From Physcomitrium patens (taxonomy: Eukaryota > Streptophyta > Bryopsida > Funariales > Funariaceae): a stretch of DNA of 64,000 nt. The stretch is taken from positions 12,346,786 to 12,410,785 of the forward strand of contig NC_037271.1 of NCBI RefSeq assembly GCF_000002425.4, read 5' to 3'. Below the pieces are notes generated by a model. It worked only from the letters and a program-made list of their open reading frames with translations, made no database searches and was not told the DNA's origin. Each line of letters starts with the position of its first letter. The stretch's first letter is position 1. Of this stretch, positions 36,236 through 46,115 are shown piece by piece. The translations under genes were made by a program, and so were the position numbers.

Positions 36236-36596
36236 TTTATATCTCGTCTCTATAGTGACTTCTGGTGCTTGAAAAGATTCAAGCATGGTATAAACCTCTC
36301 TTGAATGAATCTCAACAATCTTATCATTATCCCTAATCCAATAGATGTAATCAATTCCAATGAATCTTCCAGTCCATTTTCTTCATAAATACCTAAAATC
36401 CTCTCATCATCTTGCAATGTACCTATCTTGCGTAATTGTCCTTCAATATCATATAATCTTTTTCTTTCTTTTCTTTTAAAATCATCAACTTTCTTATACA
36501 TAATATTTCCATTCTCCAATATACCAATAAAACTCGCATCAAAGGCACCTTCATCTCGCGAGAGTACCTCCTCTTTTGTACCTCCATAATCTCGCT
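36236..36596 (-). pseudogene. Element F Pol N-terminus, truncated
   Basis: The minus strand reads ENGNIMYKKVDDFKRKERKR and DDERILGIYEENGLEDSLEL, the start of Pol before RT. A one-base deletion relative to D and E near 36325 shifts the end of the frame. The rest of Pol is missing. Confidence 0.85.
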
Positions 36597-38969
36597 TTAC
36601 AGTGGTACCTCTTCAAAATCCTTAAATCCTTCAACAATCTTTGGCAATGGTTTCTCCCTCAACCTATCTCGATTCCGTTCATGGTTAGGAGGTACTGTTA
36701 GAAATTGTACAACTTTCCTCCCATCTTCGCTCCGTACCCTTGCATAAGCAGAACCATCGTCAAGTACTTTTGTTTCCATCCGTGTTGCCGTAATATAAGG
36801 TTGTCCTAAAATCAACGGATAAGACGTTGTATCTTGAACAAAGCAATGTTGCTCCGTCGCAACATCCCCAATCCAAATTTTGACATCTGGACAAGCTCCA
36901 TATAATTCGCCTCGTGTGTTATTAGCTGCTCGTATTGCCCATCCATGTTCCATATCAATTGGCCATTTTTGCTTCTTATAAAGATCTTTAGACATGAGAT
37001 TTATTTCAGAACCATGGTCGACTAAAGTAACAATTGGTTCTTCTATATCTCCTACTTTCACCAATACCTCAATAGTTGCCCTTGTCCAATGTTTCCATGT
37101 ATAATGGCTCAAAGTTTCCATTTCCTTGTCACTAGAATCTTCGAAATGTACTCGTTGATTATACCCATTCTTTTCATTTGTTGGTTGCTTGTAACCAGTA
37201 CCAACCTCTTCTTCATCTCTACATATTCTTGCATCAATAGCATGACTCATTCCAGTTTCGCCCATTAATTCCCTCTTTCGATTAATGCTGTCAATGATAA
37301 CATCATGAAACTCCTTCTTTACAATTTCCAAGACCTCTTTTAATGTGAATTCCACCTTAACATTTAATATACGTTCTTCCAACACCCCTTTCAAATTTGT
37401 TGCCGCTTCAATGTCAGAAAGTAGCTTATAAGCAATTGATTTGCCCTTATCTTTTGTCTCCTTTGTTTTTTCTCCCAATGATGCTGAGGTATCCTTTACA
37501 AGCAATTCTTGTGAAGCTGCCTCCCGAGCCTTGTCTCCTCGAGTTTGCCTCTTAAAAGAATTTCCTTCTCTAGTATCATCAAAATTTCCTCGTCTTTTTT
37601 CTTCCATCAAAGCTTCATGTTGGCTCTTAGCAATATATGCATGAACTGAAAGAGACTCAACAGGATCCTCCCAACCTGTTCTACCTCGTATTGTAGCTGC
37701 AGTTTTCAATAACGCTTCTCGAGGTAATTTCCCTTCTTGCATTGTAGAAACAGCAGAAGCCCAAAACTCACTAGTTTCCGTACTTCCACCAATTTCATCA
37801 TCTACTCTAGCACCATAACTTGGACTTTCTCGTGCTACTGTTTCATGCTCTTTTAGGTAAACTTGAACCAATGCTCTCATTCTTCCCTTACCAAAATTGA
37901 TTTGAAGAAGATCCTCTCTATTTTTCAATGCTATCTTCCCATCTTTCCAGCAAATAATTCCCTGCCGTATCATATTATTAAATTCATTGCAATCTTTTCT
38001 AGTGTGTGAAGCATCATCACACCAAATGCATCTTTGTACATATCCTTGTTTTGAAACATTCTTCGAATTATTTATAGAAGTATTTTCTTCAAGTCTTGCC
38101 AATTTGATTTGAAGATCTTGCATTCCTTGTATAATTTCTTCCATACCCATATCTGCTTTCTTTGATAAGGATGTAGAAGGTTGAACTGTAGGCATTGTTC
38201 GGGGTGTTGTACGTACTGGAGCTTTGGGTGCTTATACTGTTTTCGGAATATTGCTCCTATCCTTCCTCCTTTCTTTTTCTGTAAGCAACCCCACCGCATC
38301 TTCAACGTTCTTCCACTTCGTTGTCAATCCTTCATCTTCTTCTTTGTCTTCAAGAAGGAGTTCTAATTTCTCTTGCAATTCTCCATCAGCAGCTTGAAGA
38401 AATAGATCAACTTTGTTCGGCTCCAATGTCAATTTTTCTACCTTCGATAATTGAGAGTACTGCCTCTCAAATTCCCTTAGTAGCTCTGTTGCTTGCAAAT
38501 TCTTATTGGGCCGTTCAATCCATTCCAGAAACAGCTTTTTAGTAATGCGATCAACATCTTCCAAGAAATATTCGTCTTTCAATGCATGTGAAAAAACCTC
38601 CCATGAATTCCCATAACGATCCGTAATCGATGTAATGTGGTCTCTTATCTCCGGTATCCTGGCAAGTCAAAATAATTCAACCATTTTCTTCTCAGAAACC
38701 CGATTTAATTCCATTTCACGAACATAACATCTTAAATACCTTGAAATATGCCTTCCATCAAATTGATCAATTTTATTGACCAGTGCTTACAATGCTTTGG
38801 TTACCAAAGCTTTCTTTTGATGATTGCTTTGCTGTTGCTGTATTGATAATGAGAAGGCTTAAAACATACTAGCAATAGACGGATCCATGTGCATACCTTG
38901 TCCTTTAGAAGAACCTCTACCAGAAACTCCTCCCAAAAATCCTTCAAAATTTTTATTTTCGTTTTCCAT
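36597..38969 (-). pseudogene. Element F Gag-protease, longest intact stretch in the family
   Basis: From the ATG at 38969 (MENENKNFEGFLGGVSG) the frame has a few stops in its first third. It is then open for 532 codons (38195-36597). That open part holds the CCHC knuckle CIWCDDASHTRKDC, a long charged linker, and the protease with TLVDHGSEINLMS and YPLILGQPYI. It ends at the TAA (complement of 36597-36599) shared with D and E. The family protease thus has Asp-His-Gly in all three copies. Confidence 0.9.
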
Positions 38970-39017
38970 AAAATAAAGATAAAATCCAATGAAATCCAAT
39001 ACCTTCCACCTCAAGCT

Positions 39018-39035
39018 TTCACGTCGGGTTCACCA
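39018..39035 (-). other. Primer-binding site of element F, tRNA-Trp type
   Basis: The plus strand reads TTCACGTCGGGTTCACCA, identical to the 3' end of plant tRNA-Trp with CCA, so the minus strand is the complementary primer site. It lies four bases from the LTR end. Confidence 0.8.
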
Positions 39036-39039
39036 CTTT

Positions 39040-40334
39040 TGTCGTATTATGTGCTTTCCTGCTCGAGAACGCACCGAGCGTCTGGCTGTAGAAGGTAGTA
39101 CGGAGATTCGCCAATATTCAAGCAGTTTATCGGTTATTGACTGCTGGAATACAAATAACTACAAGAATACACCGTAAATCTATACGGATGCCCTTCGACT
39201 ACTCACCAAAGTCCCTTTTATCCCAGCCGATAGGTCTCTAGACGTTACTGAGAATCCCGAACAACCCAACTTGCTAACCTCCGATACCGCTTTGTACTTA
39301 CAATCTTGTATCCACTAGCTGTCTTGTTAGATTAACCCAATAATTTTCATTCACTCCACATACTCAATCCTATAGACACCCTTTTTATTCTTCAATCACA
39401 GACGTAACTCGATTTCACAAAACAGTCGAGAGTAATCAAACCCACTTCATTAAAAATCCTGATTCACCATTACAAGACTGACTTCAGCAACGATTGCCTC
39501 AGTCTTCCCAAAACTCTATGAAGAAGAAAAATCCAATTCTCTGTCTTTCCTTCCCCGACCCCGAAGCATGAAGCTAGCTCTCTGATCCCTCAAAAAAAAC
39601 TCCCCCCCGATCTATTCTCTCCCCTAACCTTATCCTCTGAATTTCTTCAATCTTCCGTCTTAGATCCGGAATTGGCTCCCACCGTCAAGCTTGGATCCAA
39701 AATTGGCTCTCGCCATCAAGGCTTAGATCCAAAATTGGGTCTCGCCATCAGAGCTTTCTCCTCCGTTTTTACCTTTAAGAAATCTATTTATCAAAAACAA
39801 CGTTCCTTGAAACGGCACAGAGAACAGGACAGCCTGAAACAGAATCAAAACCCCGTAATCGGGACCACATTGAATCACTCGACCAATTTAGGTCTCATAT
39901 TGGATAAGCGTCCAGTAGTAAGACCCGGATTTTCCCGCAATTGGATCAAATTGGTCCTTCACGTAAGATTGGCTGAGGCCCGTAGTAAGACCTGGATTTT
40001 TCCGTAATTAGACTGCATTGGGTTGCCCGGCCAATTCAGGTCTCATATTGGATAAGAGGACCCGAATTGGATTCTTGAAATTGGATCCAATTGGCTCTTC
40101 GAACCAGGCTCATCCGTCGTGTGAATTGGTCCTTTCTCTTCCTGCTGACTCCCGTTATTAGAATCGAACAGAGCATTTCAGTATGCCCCGACTGACTATA
40201 ATGGGGTGACTGTACCTGGCCACTCAGTATTTGTACTGGAGTTGGTCGTTGCTCCCAATATTCGAGGTAACTGAACATTAATAAAAGTCCCCTTTCTTTA
40301 TATTTTCATGGTATACTCGTGTTACAATACGACA
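39040..40334 (-). repeat. 5' LTR of element F, inverted
   Basis: On the minus strand it begins TGTCGTATTGTAACACGAG at 40334 and ends TAATACGACA at 39040, 1295 bp. The outside flank is ATGT (40335-40338), which in F's orientation is ACAT. Confidence 0.9.
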
Positions 40335-40521
40335 ATGTGAATAAAAATTAGAGTATATTACAGATACTATGCGATAAATTTTTAACTTCTTATGTTGGTA
40401 TTGATTCGCAATAGGAGTGCTTCTCGGAGACCTCAAATCTAAAGGGGGGGGGGTGATGTCAAGGACATATACTAGAAAGTTGTAGAAGATTCTAGAAGGT
40501 TCTAGAGAAGCTTTGTAGTTT

Positions 40522-40641
40522 GTAGAAGCTACTTGAGAAGTTTTCAAGCTCGTGGAAGCTACTTGAGAAGCTTCCTAATTTGTAGAAGCTGCTTGAGAAG
40601 CGTCCTAGTTTGTGGAAGCTACTTGAGAAGCTTCCTAGCTT
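40522..40641 (+). repeat. Four 30-bp tandem repeats in the LTR of element H
   Basis: Four consecutive 30-bp units begin GTAGAAGCT or GTGGAAGCT and contain TTGAGAAGCTTCCTAG-like cores, followed by GTAG of a fifth. They lie directly upstream of the TATA box, where enhancer repeats sit in other LTRs. Confidence 0.85.
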
Positions 40642-40645
40642 GTAG

Positions 40646-40653
40646 TATATATA
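40646..40653 (+). promoter_or_regulatory. TATA box of element H LTR
   Basis: TATATATA followed by GGAACCAAG, immediately downstream of the 30-bp repeats. Confidence 0.45.
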
Positions 40654-40898
40654 GGAACCAAGACTAAGGGGATCCTCAGTCTCGACAACACACTTCTTGG
40701 AGCTCTAGCTCACCTCTCTAGTGTTGTTCTTATAATCATCTGATTAATCTAATTCTTGTCGATTCTTCTTGAGCTTCTTGTTTAGATTTCCAGCCAGTAT
40801 GCTAAATTTGTGACACTTAAAAGAGTTTTCTTCTCTAGTATCATCAAAATTTCTTCTTTTCTTTTCTTCCATGAAGATTTCATGTTGACTCTTAGTAG

Positions 40899-40902
<4 letters not shown>

Positions 40903-40943
<41 letters not shown>
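40903..40943. repeat. TA microsatellite
   Basis: About 20 TA units lie inside element G. It produces spurious open frames on both strands. Confidence 0.95.
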
Positions 40944-40944
<1 letters not shown>

Positions 40945-41435
40945 TTAAAAGAACCTCTATATAAACTTTTCAACTTGTTACACCATGTATTGGAGTTGCA
41001 ATTCTCAATAACTCTTCTTAATGCTTCTTTTCTTTTTGCATTATAGAAATGATAGAAGTCCAAAATCTAATTATTTCTATACTTTCATCAAAGTCATCAT
41101 CTATCTTAGTACCATAATTTGTACTTTTTTGTGTTGTTATTCCATGTCCTAAAAAATAGTCTTGAATCAATGCTCTTATATTTTTCTTATAAAAATTAGT
41201 TTGAAGGAAGTTCTTTATATCTTTTAATTCTATTTTTTTATCTTTCTAAAAAATAACTCCATGTCATTAATTTTATTGTAATCTTTCCTAGTATGAGAAG
41301 CATTGTTACACCAAATGTAACTATGTACATACCTTTGTTTAGAAATAGACTTCAAATTATTTGTAGAAGTCTTTTCTTCAAGTCTTGTCAATTTAATTTG
41401 AAGGTCCTACATTCTACATATAATCTCTTCAACTC

Positions 41436-41439
41436 CTAT
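41436..41439. repeat. Target-site duplication, left flank of the DNA transposon (CTAT)
   Basis: CTAT is repeated at 49774-49777. Because the end of the inverted repeat is ambiguous by a base or two, the duplication could be read as CTATA (5 bp) or slightly longer with a mismatch. Confidence 0.75.
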
Positions 41440-41464
41440 AACACAATATTCATTATTTTGAGAG
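41440..41464 (+). repeat. Left terminal inverted repeat of the DNA transposon
   Basis: It reads AACAC then AATATTCATTATTTTGAGAG. It is the reverse complement of 49749-49773 except for one base. No further pairing is seen inside. Confidence 0.88.
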
Positions 41465-42063
41465 GTTTGGTATTTCTCAAAATAAAACAATCAAATAGAA
41501 GTAACAAAAATTGGATTATATGTATAGTCAAATAAGGTCAATGAGGTAGCAATTCAGTACTTGTGATAAGTAATTTCCTTTAAAATGAGAGTTTTTATTG
41601 TTTTGCAAGGTGTCAAATACAGATGTGATTGAAAATAACAATGCTCTAACTTAATCAAATATTTTGATATAACTTTATACAAGTAATTTTTGTGTACATA
41701 TAAAACTATAGTTAAGGAATATCTACAATAGTTATCTATAAAACTAAATCAAACTAAAACCACTTATTATACACTACGAGTTCTACTACCTTTGTCACAA
41801 TACTATAAAATTTTAAAAACTATGTTACCAAAATATGAATATTCAAATCACAATGACAAATTTGTATATTTCATTCATACATTTTTAATATACGATGCAA
41901 GACTCTGCTTGATTATTTCAATTTGTGGAGCCGAAATTTTGATCATGCATTCATTTGTGTCCTTTCTGATTCATGGTGACCACGCTGTCATAAGAACATT
42001 CGTTTCTTACTAAACAAGAGGTTCATTCTCTTCGATCTTCCAATGCAAACCTCTCTCACTATC
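41465..42063. other. Gene-free left subterminal region of the DNA transposon
   Basis: It is AT-rich, with short open frames only. No palindrome copies of the 44951-46115 type occur here. It would contain the 3' untranslated region of the minus-strand gene. Confidence 0.6.
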
Positions 42064-44790
42064 TCAACCTATATAGAACTGTTGTACATCCACACTTCTT
42101 AAGGTTGGATGAAAATACTGAATGAGAATGCATTTTGGCTTCTCAGGATTACAATCTGGGTTCGACAAAGCCCTAGCTATCCACACTGGTTGTATTTCAG
42201 CTTCTGTAGGTCGAATTGCAAGAAAATATCCTTCTCGAACATCTCGACCTACCCTAAAAGATGGTTGTGGGCGACCTCTCAGAGGACCAACATATGGATC
42301 ATCTTCTCCAAATTCCTCATGATCCTCGCCATCATCTGATAATTGATCTGCAAGATTTTCTCTCACACGGGTAATTGGCCAAAAACCTTCTCTCAGAACA
42401 TTACAAGGAATGATTGGTTCATGCAATGCATCCTTCACGTTACGCCAATACACCACCAAATGCTCATACCGTCTTCGATATTCTCCAGTGACATCAACAT
42501 TGCACAAATCCTCCCAATATTTCACGAACCCTAATATTCCTTTCTCAATATCCTCCACACCTCTCATTGTACGTTGTGGAACAGGCGATGGCTCACCACG
42601 AGGCCACAAACTACATCCGTGTGCATCCTCTTTCCAAATTTTAATGCCTGCTCCTTCCTCTCCTAGCCACTCTACATCGGTACAAAACAATTTGTATTTC
42701 ATTTTTGGACACCCTGTTGCATTCAAGTAAAATTTGACTTGTTGTGGTTTTGTGTGACCTACAAGAACTTTACTTTTGTCTAAAATAGATCCAAGTATAA
42801 AATTTTTAAAATCCGGCACCTCCTCGATAAGATGAGGGATAGTGGGAATAGATTCCATGTCCATGAACGACTTCATAAGTGCAGGGATAGTAGGGAAGTT
42901 CTCTTTCTTCAGAAGCATGCTCCATCTTCCAAATAAGGCGTCAATATCGTCATGTGTATGTCCTACTATCATGAAATTTACATACACTTCGCGAAAGATC
43001 CGCTTTGCCACAAGTAGGGACCAAAAAGCAAAAACATATCTATTTTTGTTCTCCCCTGTGGCATTATCCATTTGCACATTCAAAATGGGTGGCAACGGTG
43101 TTGCTCTTACTAATCTCTCAGGTTGTGGATCTAGTGATGTTTTGCACATCTTCGCACCCTTGAGAATGCTACGAAATAGAGCTGTGGAGCCAGAGCCCAA
43201 AAATAATTCTCGGGAAGATGATTTTAGAGGTTCCTCCAAATCACGCAACAACTTTGTCATCGATCCAATAGTATAATTTGAATCATGGGGAAAGATATCC
43301 AATCCATAATGAGCATAACGCACGTCACCGTGTCCATGAGCAATCATGCCTGTTACAAATACATGTAGCTTCACCAAAGCATCCAATTCTTTGTTCTTAT
43401 GTGAAAATACCGGAGATGCAGTTTTGGCATGATCCATCTTGTCATGCATGATTGTCACGCACTCATCGGGATAAGTTTGCGAGTAGTATCGCTTAGCATA
43501 ATAGTACTCCCTATGAGCATGAGCAATACCAAGATGTTTCTCCAACTTCCTCGTCCACTTCATAGCCTGTTCAGATCCTCCAATGGCACCCTTCCTTAGC
43601 TCTTTGTACTTGTCGCAGGTAACACATCGTGCAAAATTATCTCCGGGTCTTTTGACATCGAATTCTGGAAACCTAGATGCTCTGATCTTGCTCAAGTTTG
43701 AAGAAGAGACCTCCCTCAATCCAAAAGCAGTATTAACTTCGTTGATTTTTGGAATTTGATCTTTCCATTGAAAGGTAGCTGGGAGAATCATCAAAACCAT
43801 CTTCTCTCCAGATTTTGTACTGCGAGTACGATGTGGCATGTGATCTGCCTCCTTCTCGAGGATACACTTCAACGTAGCTGTCGCTTGTTCAATGTGCTTC
43901 CTTGGCTTCGGTAATCCAGTGTTGCCATGGTCCCTCGCCTCCCGATTAGCTTTTACATATGCTTGGTAGCGGTAGAATGTTGCTTCTGATACCCCAGAAA
44001 TATGCATCCATGCACGCAAGCACACGGTGATCCCCTCCACTGTCACCATCTTCCGCCCGCTTGCATCTCTATGAACCGCCCTATGCACATCTAACTTCAT
44101 ATGGGCTCTGAACTGGAATGTAGATCCATTATACATTCGCTCGCGGAATGATTTAATCTTCTCTCTTGGAAAAGGCTGCACGCAGTTCCTCATACAGCAC
44201 ACTTTACTTGACACCAAGTTGATAGACTCTTCGCTGAGGAGTTTTTTATACTTTAGAGGTGACTCTTGAGAGGGATTTCGGATACCATTCATATATGGCC
44301 TTTTGGACTTTGAGAGCGCCGAGTTTGCCCGAGCTGCATGCAATTGATTGAAGTTATCCTTAGCCTCGTGGTCGTAGAGACTAGCACCATGGCAATGGAC
44401 TAGCTTTGTAGGCCACGCCACAAGTGCATACACAAGATCTTGGGGGATGTCATCTTGAGAATGAGTTTTGCAAATGTGGACTGCGACCTGAGTGTCACCA
44501 AGAGGACCATTAGCGCCGAGCACAAGATCAGAATTAACACTATGGCATGTACCCTCGCCTACCAATTTTCCATGTACATTATAGAGGGTCACACACTTCG
44601 TAATCCACAGACGCAGAGGAAGTCCTTCGCACTCGGGAACTGCAGGACTAATGGATTCAGCGTCCTCAAAATCATCCCCTGATGAATGAGCCATGTACAC
44701 TTTGTATTCCGAAGCGTTTACGAGTCCTCTAGACAAAAACAACCACTTCATCAAAACGATGAAAGAAACTTTACGCCAACATCCAGACAC
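42064..44790 (-). CDS. DUF7869-like DDD transposase-like protein, 908 codons, intact
   Basis: One frame without stops runs from ATG 44790, or from the internal ATG 44694 (MAHSSGDDF), which I favour because the first 32 residues look like leader. Visible parts: residues 60-135, a compact N-terminal fold (VTLYNVHGKLVGEG ... VAWPTKLV) reminiscent of DUF8039-like domains of plant transposon proteins; 252-281, a helix-turn-helix-like segment (CLRAWMHISGVSEATFYRY); 389-426, a C-x2-C (CVTC) with following histidines, possibly zinc-binding; then an RNase H-like core with TIMHDKMDH (D450/D453), VQMDNATGENKN (D575) and GHTHDDIDALF (D614-D617); and near 850-908 a small C-terminal domain (VWIARAL ... QYFHPTL). 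The spacing suits a D,D,D nuclease acting on the element's ends. The catalytic role is inferred; the integrity of the frame is observed. Confidence 0.85.
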   Translation of the reverse strand: MSGCWRKVSFIVLMKWLFLSRGLVNASEYKVYMAHSSGDDFEDAESISPAVPECEGLPLRLWITKCVTLYNVHGKLVGEGTCHSVNSDLVLGANGPLGDTQVAVHICKTHSQDDIPQDLVYALVAWPTKLVHCHGASLYDHEAKDNFNQLHAARANSALSKSKRPYMNGIRNPSQESPLKYKKLLSEESINLVSSKVCCMRNCVQPFPREKIKSFRERMYNGSTFQFRAHMKLDVHRAVHRDASGRKMVTVEGITVCLRAWMHISGVSEATFYRYQAYVKANREARDHGNTGLPKPRKHIEQATATLKCILEKEADHMPHRTRSTKSGEKMVLMILPATFQWKDQIPKINEVNTAFGLREVSSSNLSKIRASRFPEFDVKRPGDNFARCVTCDKYKELRKGAIGGSEQAMKWTRKLEKHLGIAHAHREYYYAKRYYSQTYPDECVTIMHDKMDHAKTASPVFSHKNKELDALVKLHVFVTGMIAHGHGDVRYAHYGLDIFPHDSNYTIGSMTKLLRDLEEPLKSSSRELFLGSGSTALFRSILKGAKMCKTSLDPQPERLVRATPLPPILNVQMDNATGENKNRYVFAFWSLLVAKRIFREVYVNFMIVGHTHDDIDALFGRWSMLLKKENFPTIPALMKSFMDMESIPTIPHLIEEVPDFKNFILGSILDKSKVLVGHTKPQQVKFYLNATGCPKMKYKLFCTDVEWLGEEGAGIKIWKEDAHGCSLWPRGEPSPVPQRTMRGVEDIEKGILGFVKYWEDLCNVDVTGEYRRRYEHLVVYWRNVKDALHEPIIPCNVLREGFWPITRVRENLADQLSDDGEDHEEFGEDDPYVGPLRGRPQPSFRVGRDVREGYFLAIRPTEAEIQPVWIARALSNPDCNPEKPKCILIQYFHPTLRSVDVQQFYIG

Positions 44791-44810
44791 AAGAGGCAGT
44801 ATTCATACTT

Positions 44811-44830
44811 ATCAGATCGAGTCGATCTGA
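44811..44830. promoter_or_regulatory. Isolated palindrome just upstream of the transposase start
   Basis: ATCAGATCGAGTCGATCTGA is a near-perfect palindrome of the array type, 20 bases upstream of ATG 44790. It differs from the array consensus symmetrically (GATC for GCTC), so the dyad symmetry itself seems to be kept. Confidence 0.6.
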
Positions 44831-44950
44831 TTAGCGGACATGTATGGATGAGAAAAAATTGTACAAAGCAAAATGATGAACCACATTTCAGTGAATGCCA
44901 ATTTCCGAATGGCAGCGCACATCTCAGCACTGATAAGAATACGTGACACG

Positions 44951-46115
44951 TACATCAGCTCGAGTCGAGCTGATAATGGATGTTAGAATTCACTCACAAG
45001 GACGTACCCGACGTCTAATTAAACCAGCTCAACTGAAGTTGATTATGGACATTGGTTCTCCAATACGAGGGCGTAATAGAGCACTCAGAAAATCAGCTCG
45101 ACTCGAGCTGATTCAGATTGTCAGTTATTTAAAGGAGGACAAACTGGACCTCACATAGAATCAGCTCGATTCGACTTGATTCTGGATACTGGTCTTCAAT
45201 AACGAGGACGAACTGGACCTGTCATTGAATCAGCTCGAATGAAGCTGATTCTAGCTGTTAGTTTTCTTTAACGAGGATGTTTTGGACCTCTCAGAGAATC
45301 AGCTCGACTCAATCTGATTCTAAACGTTTATTTTCAGTATCGACGACGTAATACACCTCTCAGACAATCAGCTCGACTCGAGCTGATTGTTGACATTAAT
45401 ACTTTTGAATGAGGACGTAATGGACGTCTCAGAGAATCAGCTCGACTCGAGCTGATTTTAGATTTTTGAAAACAATAAAAATGACGAACTGGACCATTCA
45501 TAGAATCATCTCAACTTAAGCTCATTCTATACAAAAAAATTTAATAACAAGGACGCATGGGACCTTTCAGAAAATATGGACCTCTTAAAGAATCAGCTAG
45601 GCTCGATCTGATTCTGAACGATTGTTTTTAGTACCGAGGACGTAAATTACCTCTCATAGAATCAGCTCGACTCGAGCTGATTGTTGACCTTAATACTATT
45701 AAATGAAGACGCACTCGACGTCTCAGAGAATCAGCTCGACTCGAGCTGATTCTAGACAACAGTTTTCAATAACAAGGACGTATTGGACCAATCAAAAATT
45801 CTGGACCTCTCATAGAATCAGCTCGATTCGATGTGATTCTGAATGTTTGTTTTCAATATCGACGATGTAATACACCTCTCAGAGAATCAGCTCGACTCGA
45901 GCTGATTGTTGACATTAATACCTTTGAATGAAGACTTACTGGACGTCTCAGAGAATCAGCTCGACTCGAGCTGATTTTAGGTGATTGTATTCAATAACAA
46001 TGACGCAGTGGACCTTTCATAAAATCAGCTCTACTCCAACTGATTCTTGACAATAGTTTTGAACAACGAGGACGTATTGGACCTTTCAGAAAATCAGCTC
46101 GAGTCGAGTTGATTT
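44951..46115. repeat. Array of about 17 spaced palindromes upstream of the transposase gene
   Basis: The core is an 11-bp arm AATCAGCTCGA, one centre base, and the arm TCGAGCTGATT. Copies start at roughly 44952, 45024, 45091, 45159, 45227, 45297, 45367, 45436, 45504, 45589, 45658, 45728, 45817, 45887, 45955, 46022 and 46090, a spacing of mostly 67-70 bp (range 67-89). Spacers share GAGGACGTAnTGGACCTCTCAGAG-like words. Cores are better conserved than spacers. Position and symmetry suggest a binding platform for a dimeric protein, perhaps the transposase, but this is inference. Confidence 0.92.

Larger units (their letters stand above)
36232..40334 (-). mobile_element. Element F: inverted, truncated member of the D family
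   Basis: Read on the minus strand this is 5' LTR (40334-39040), tRNA-Trp primer-binding site, Gag-protease, and the first about 120 codons of Pol, where it stops against the end of element E. Its RT, RNase H, integrase and 3' LTR are missing. The inner breakpoint falls inside a sequence that in E reads GATATAAAACGGCAGATAAG. The bases next to E (CCGT) are therefore F's own. Confidence 0.92.
40335..40815 (+). mobile_element. Element H: 3' tail and LTR of another chromovirus
   Basis: 40335-40456 resembles the last part of element B before its LTR, including the equivalent of the BATGAACGCTCCTCGTGG-type region, and ends in a G-run polypurine tract. The LTR follows. The rest of the element, to the left, was replaced by element F. 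H itself lies inside element G: G sequence starts at the base after the LTR. Confidence 0.7.
40457..40815 (+). repeat. 3' LTR of element H
   Basis: It begins TGTCAAGGACATA and ends TTTGTGACA, with the same terminal TGTCA/TGACA as element B, but the body differs and is 359 bp. It has a TATA box at 40646-40653 and four 30-bp direct repeats before it. Confidence 0.75.
40816..41439 (-). pseudogene. Element G, first half: old inverted D-family Gag remnant
   Basis: On the minus strand this matches the Gag middle and C-terminal part of element F (about 37548-38145), with many substitutions that mostly replace C or G with T or A. A TA microsatellite (about 40903-40943) has grown inside it. The match stops at 41439, where the DNA transposon begins, and resumes at 49774 with the next base of the same gene. 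Confidence 0.85.

Noticed and set aside
40782-41063. Open frames across the TA microsatellite
   Set aside because: TA repeats give long Tyr-Ile runs on both strands; the surroundings are a decayed Gag.
42064-44790. Host (non-transposon) gene
   Set aside because: It lies inside a unit with inverted ends and a target duplication that splits a retroelement, so it is transposon-borne.
44951-46115. CRISPR-like array of palindromic repeats with spacers
   Set aside because: The spacers are diverged copies of one another, the genome is a plant's, and no cas-like genes are present. It is a minisatellite of palindromes.
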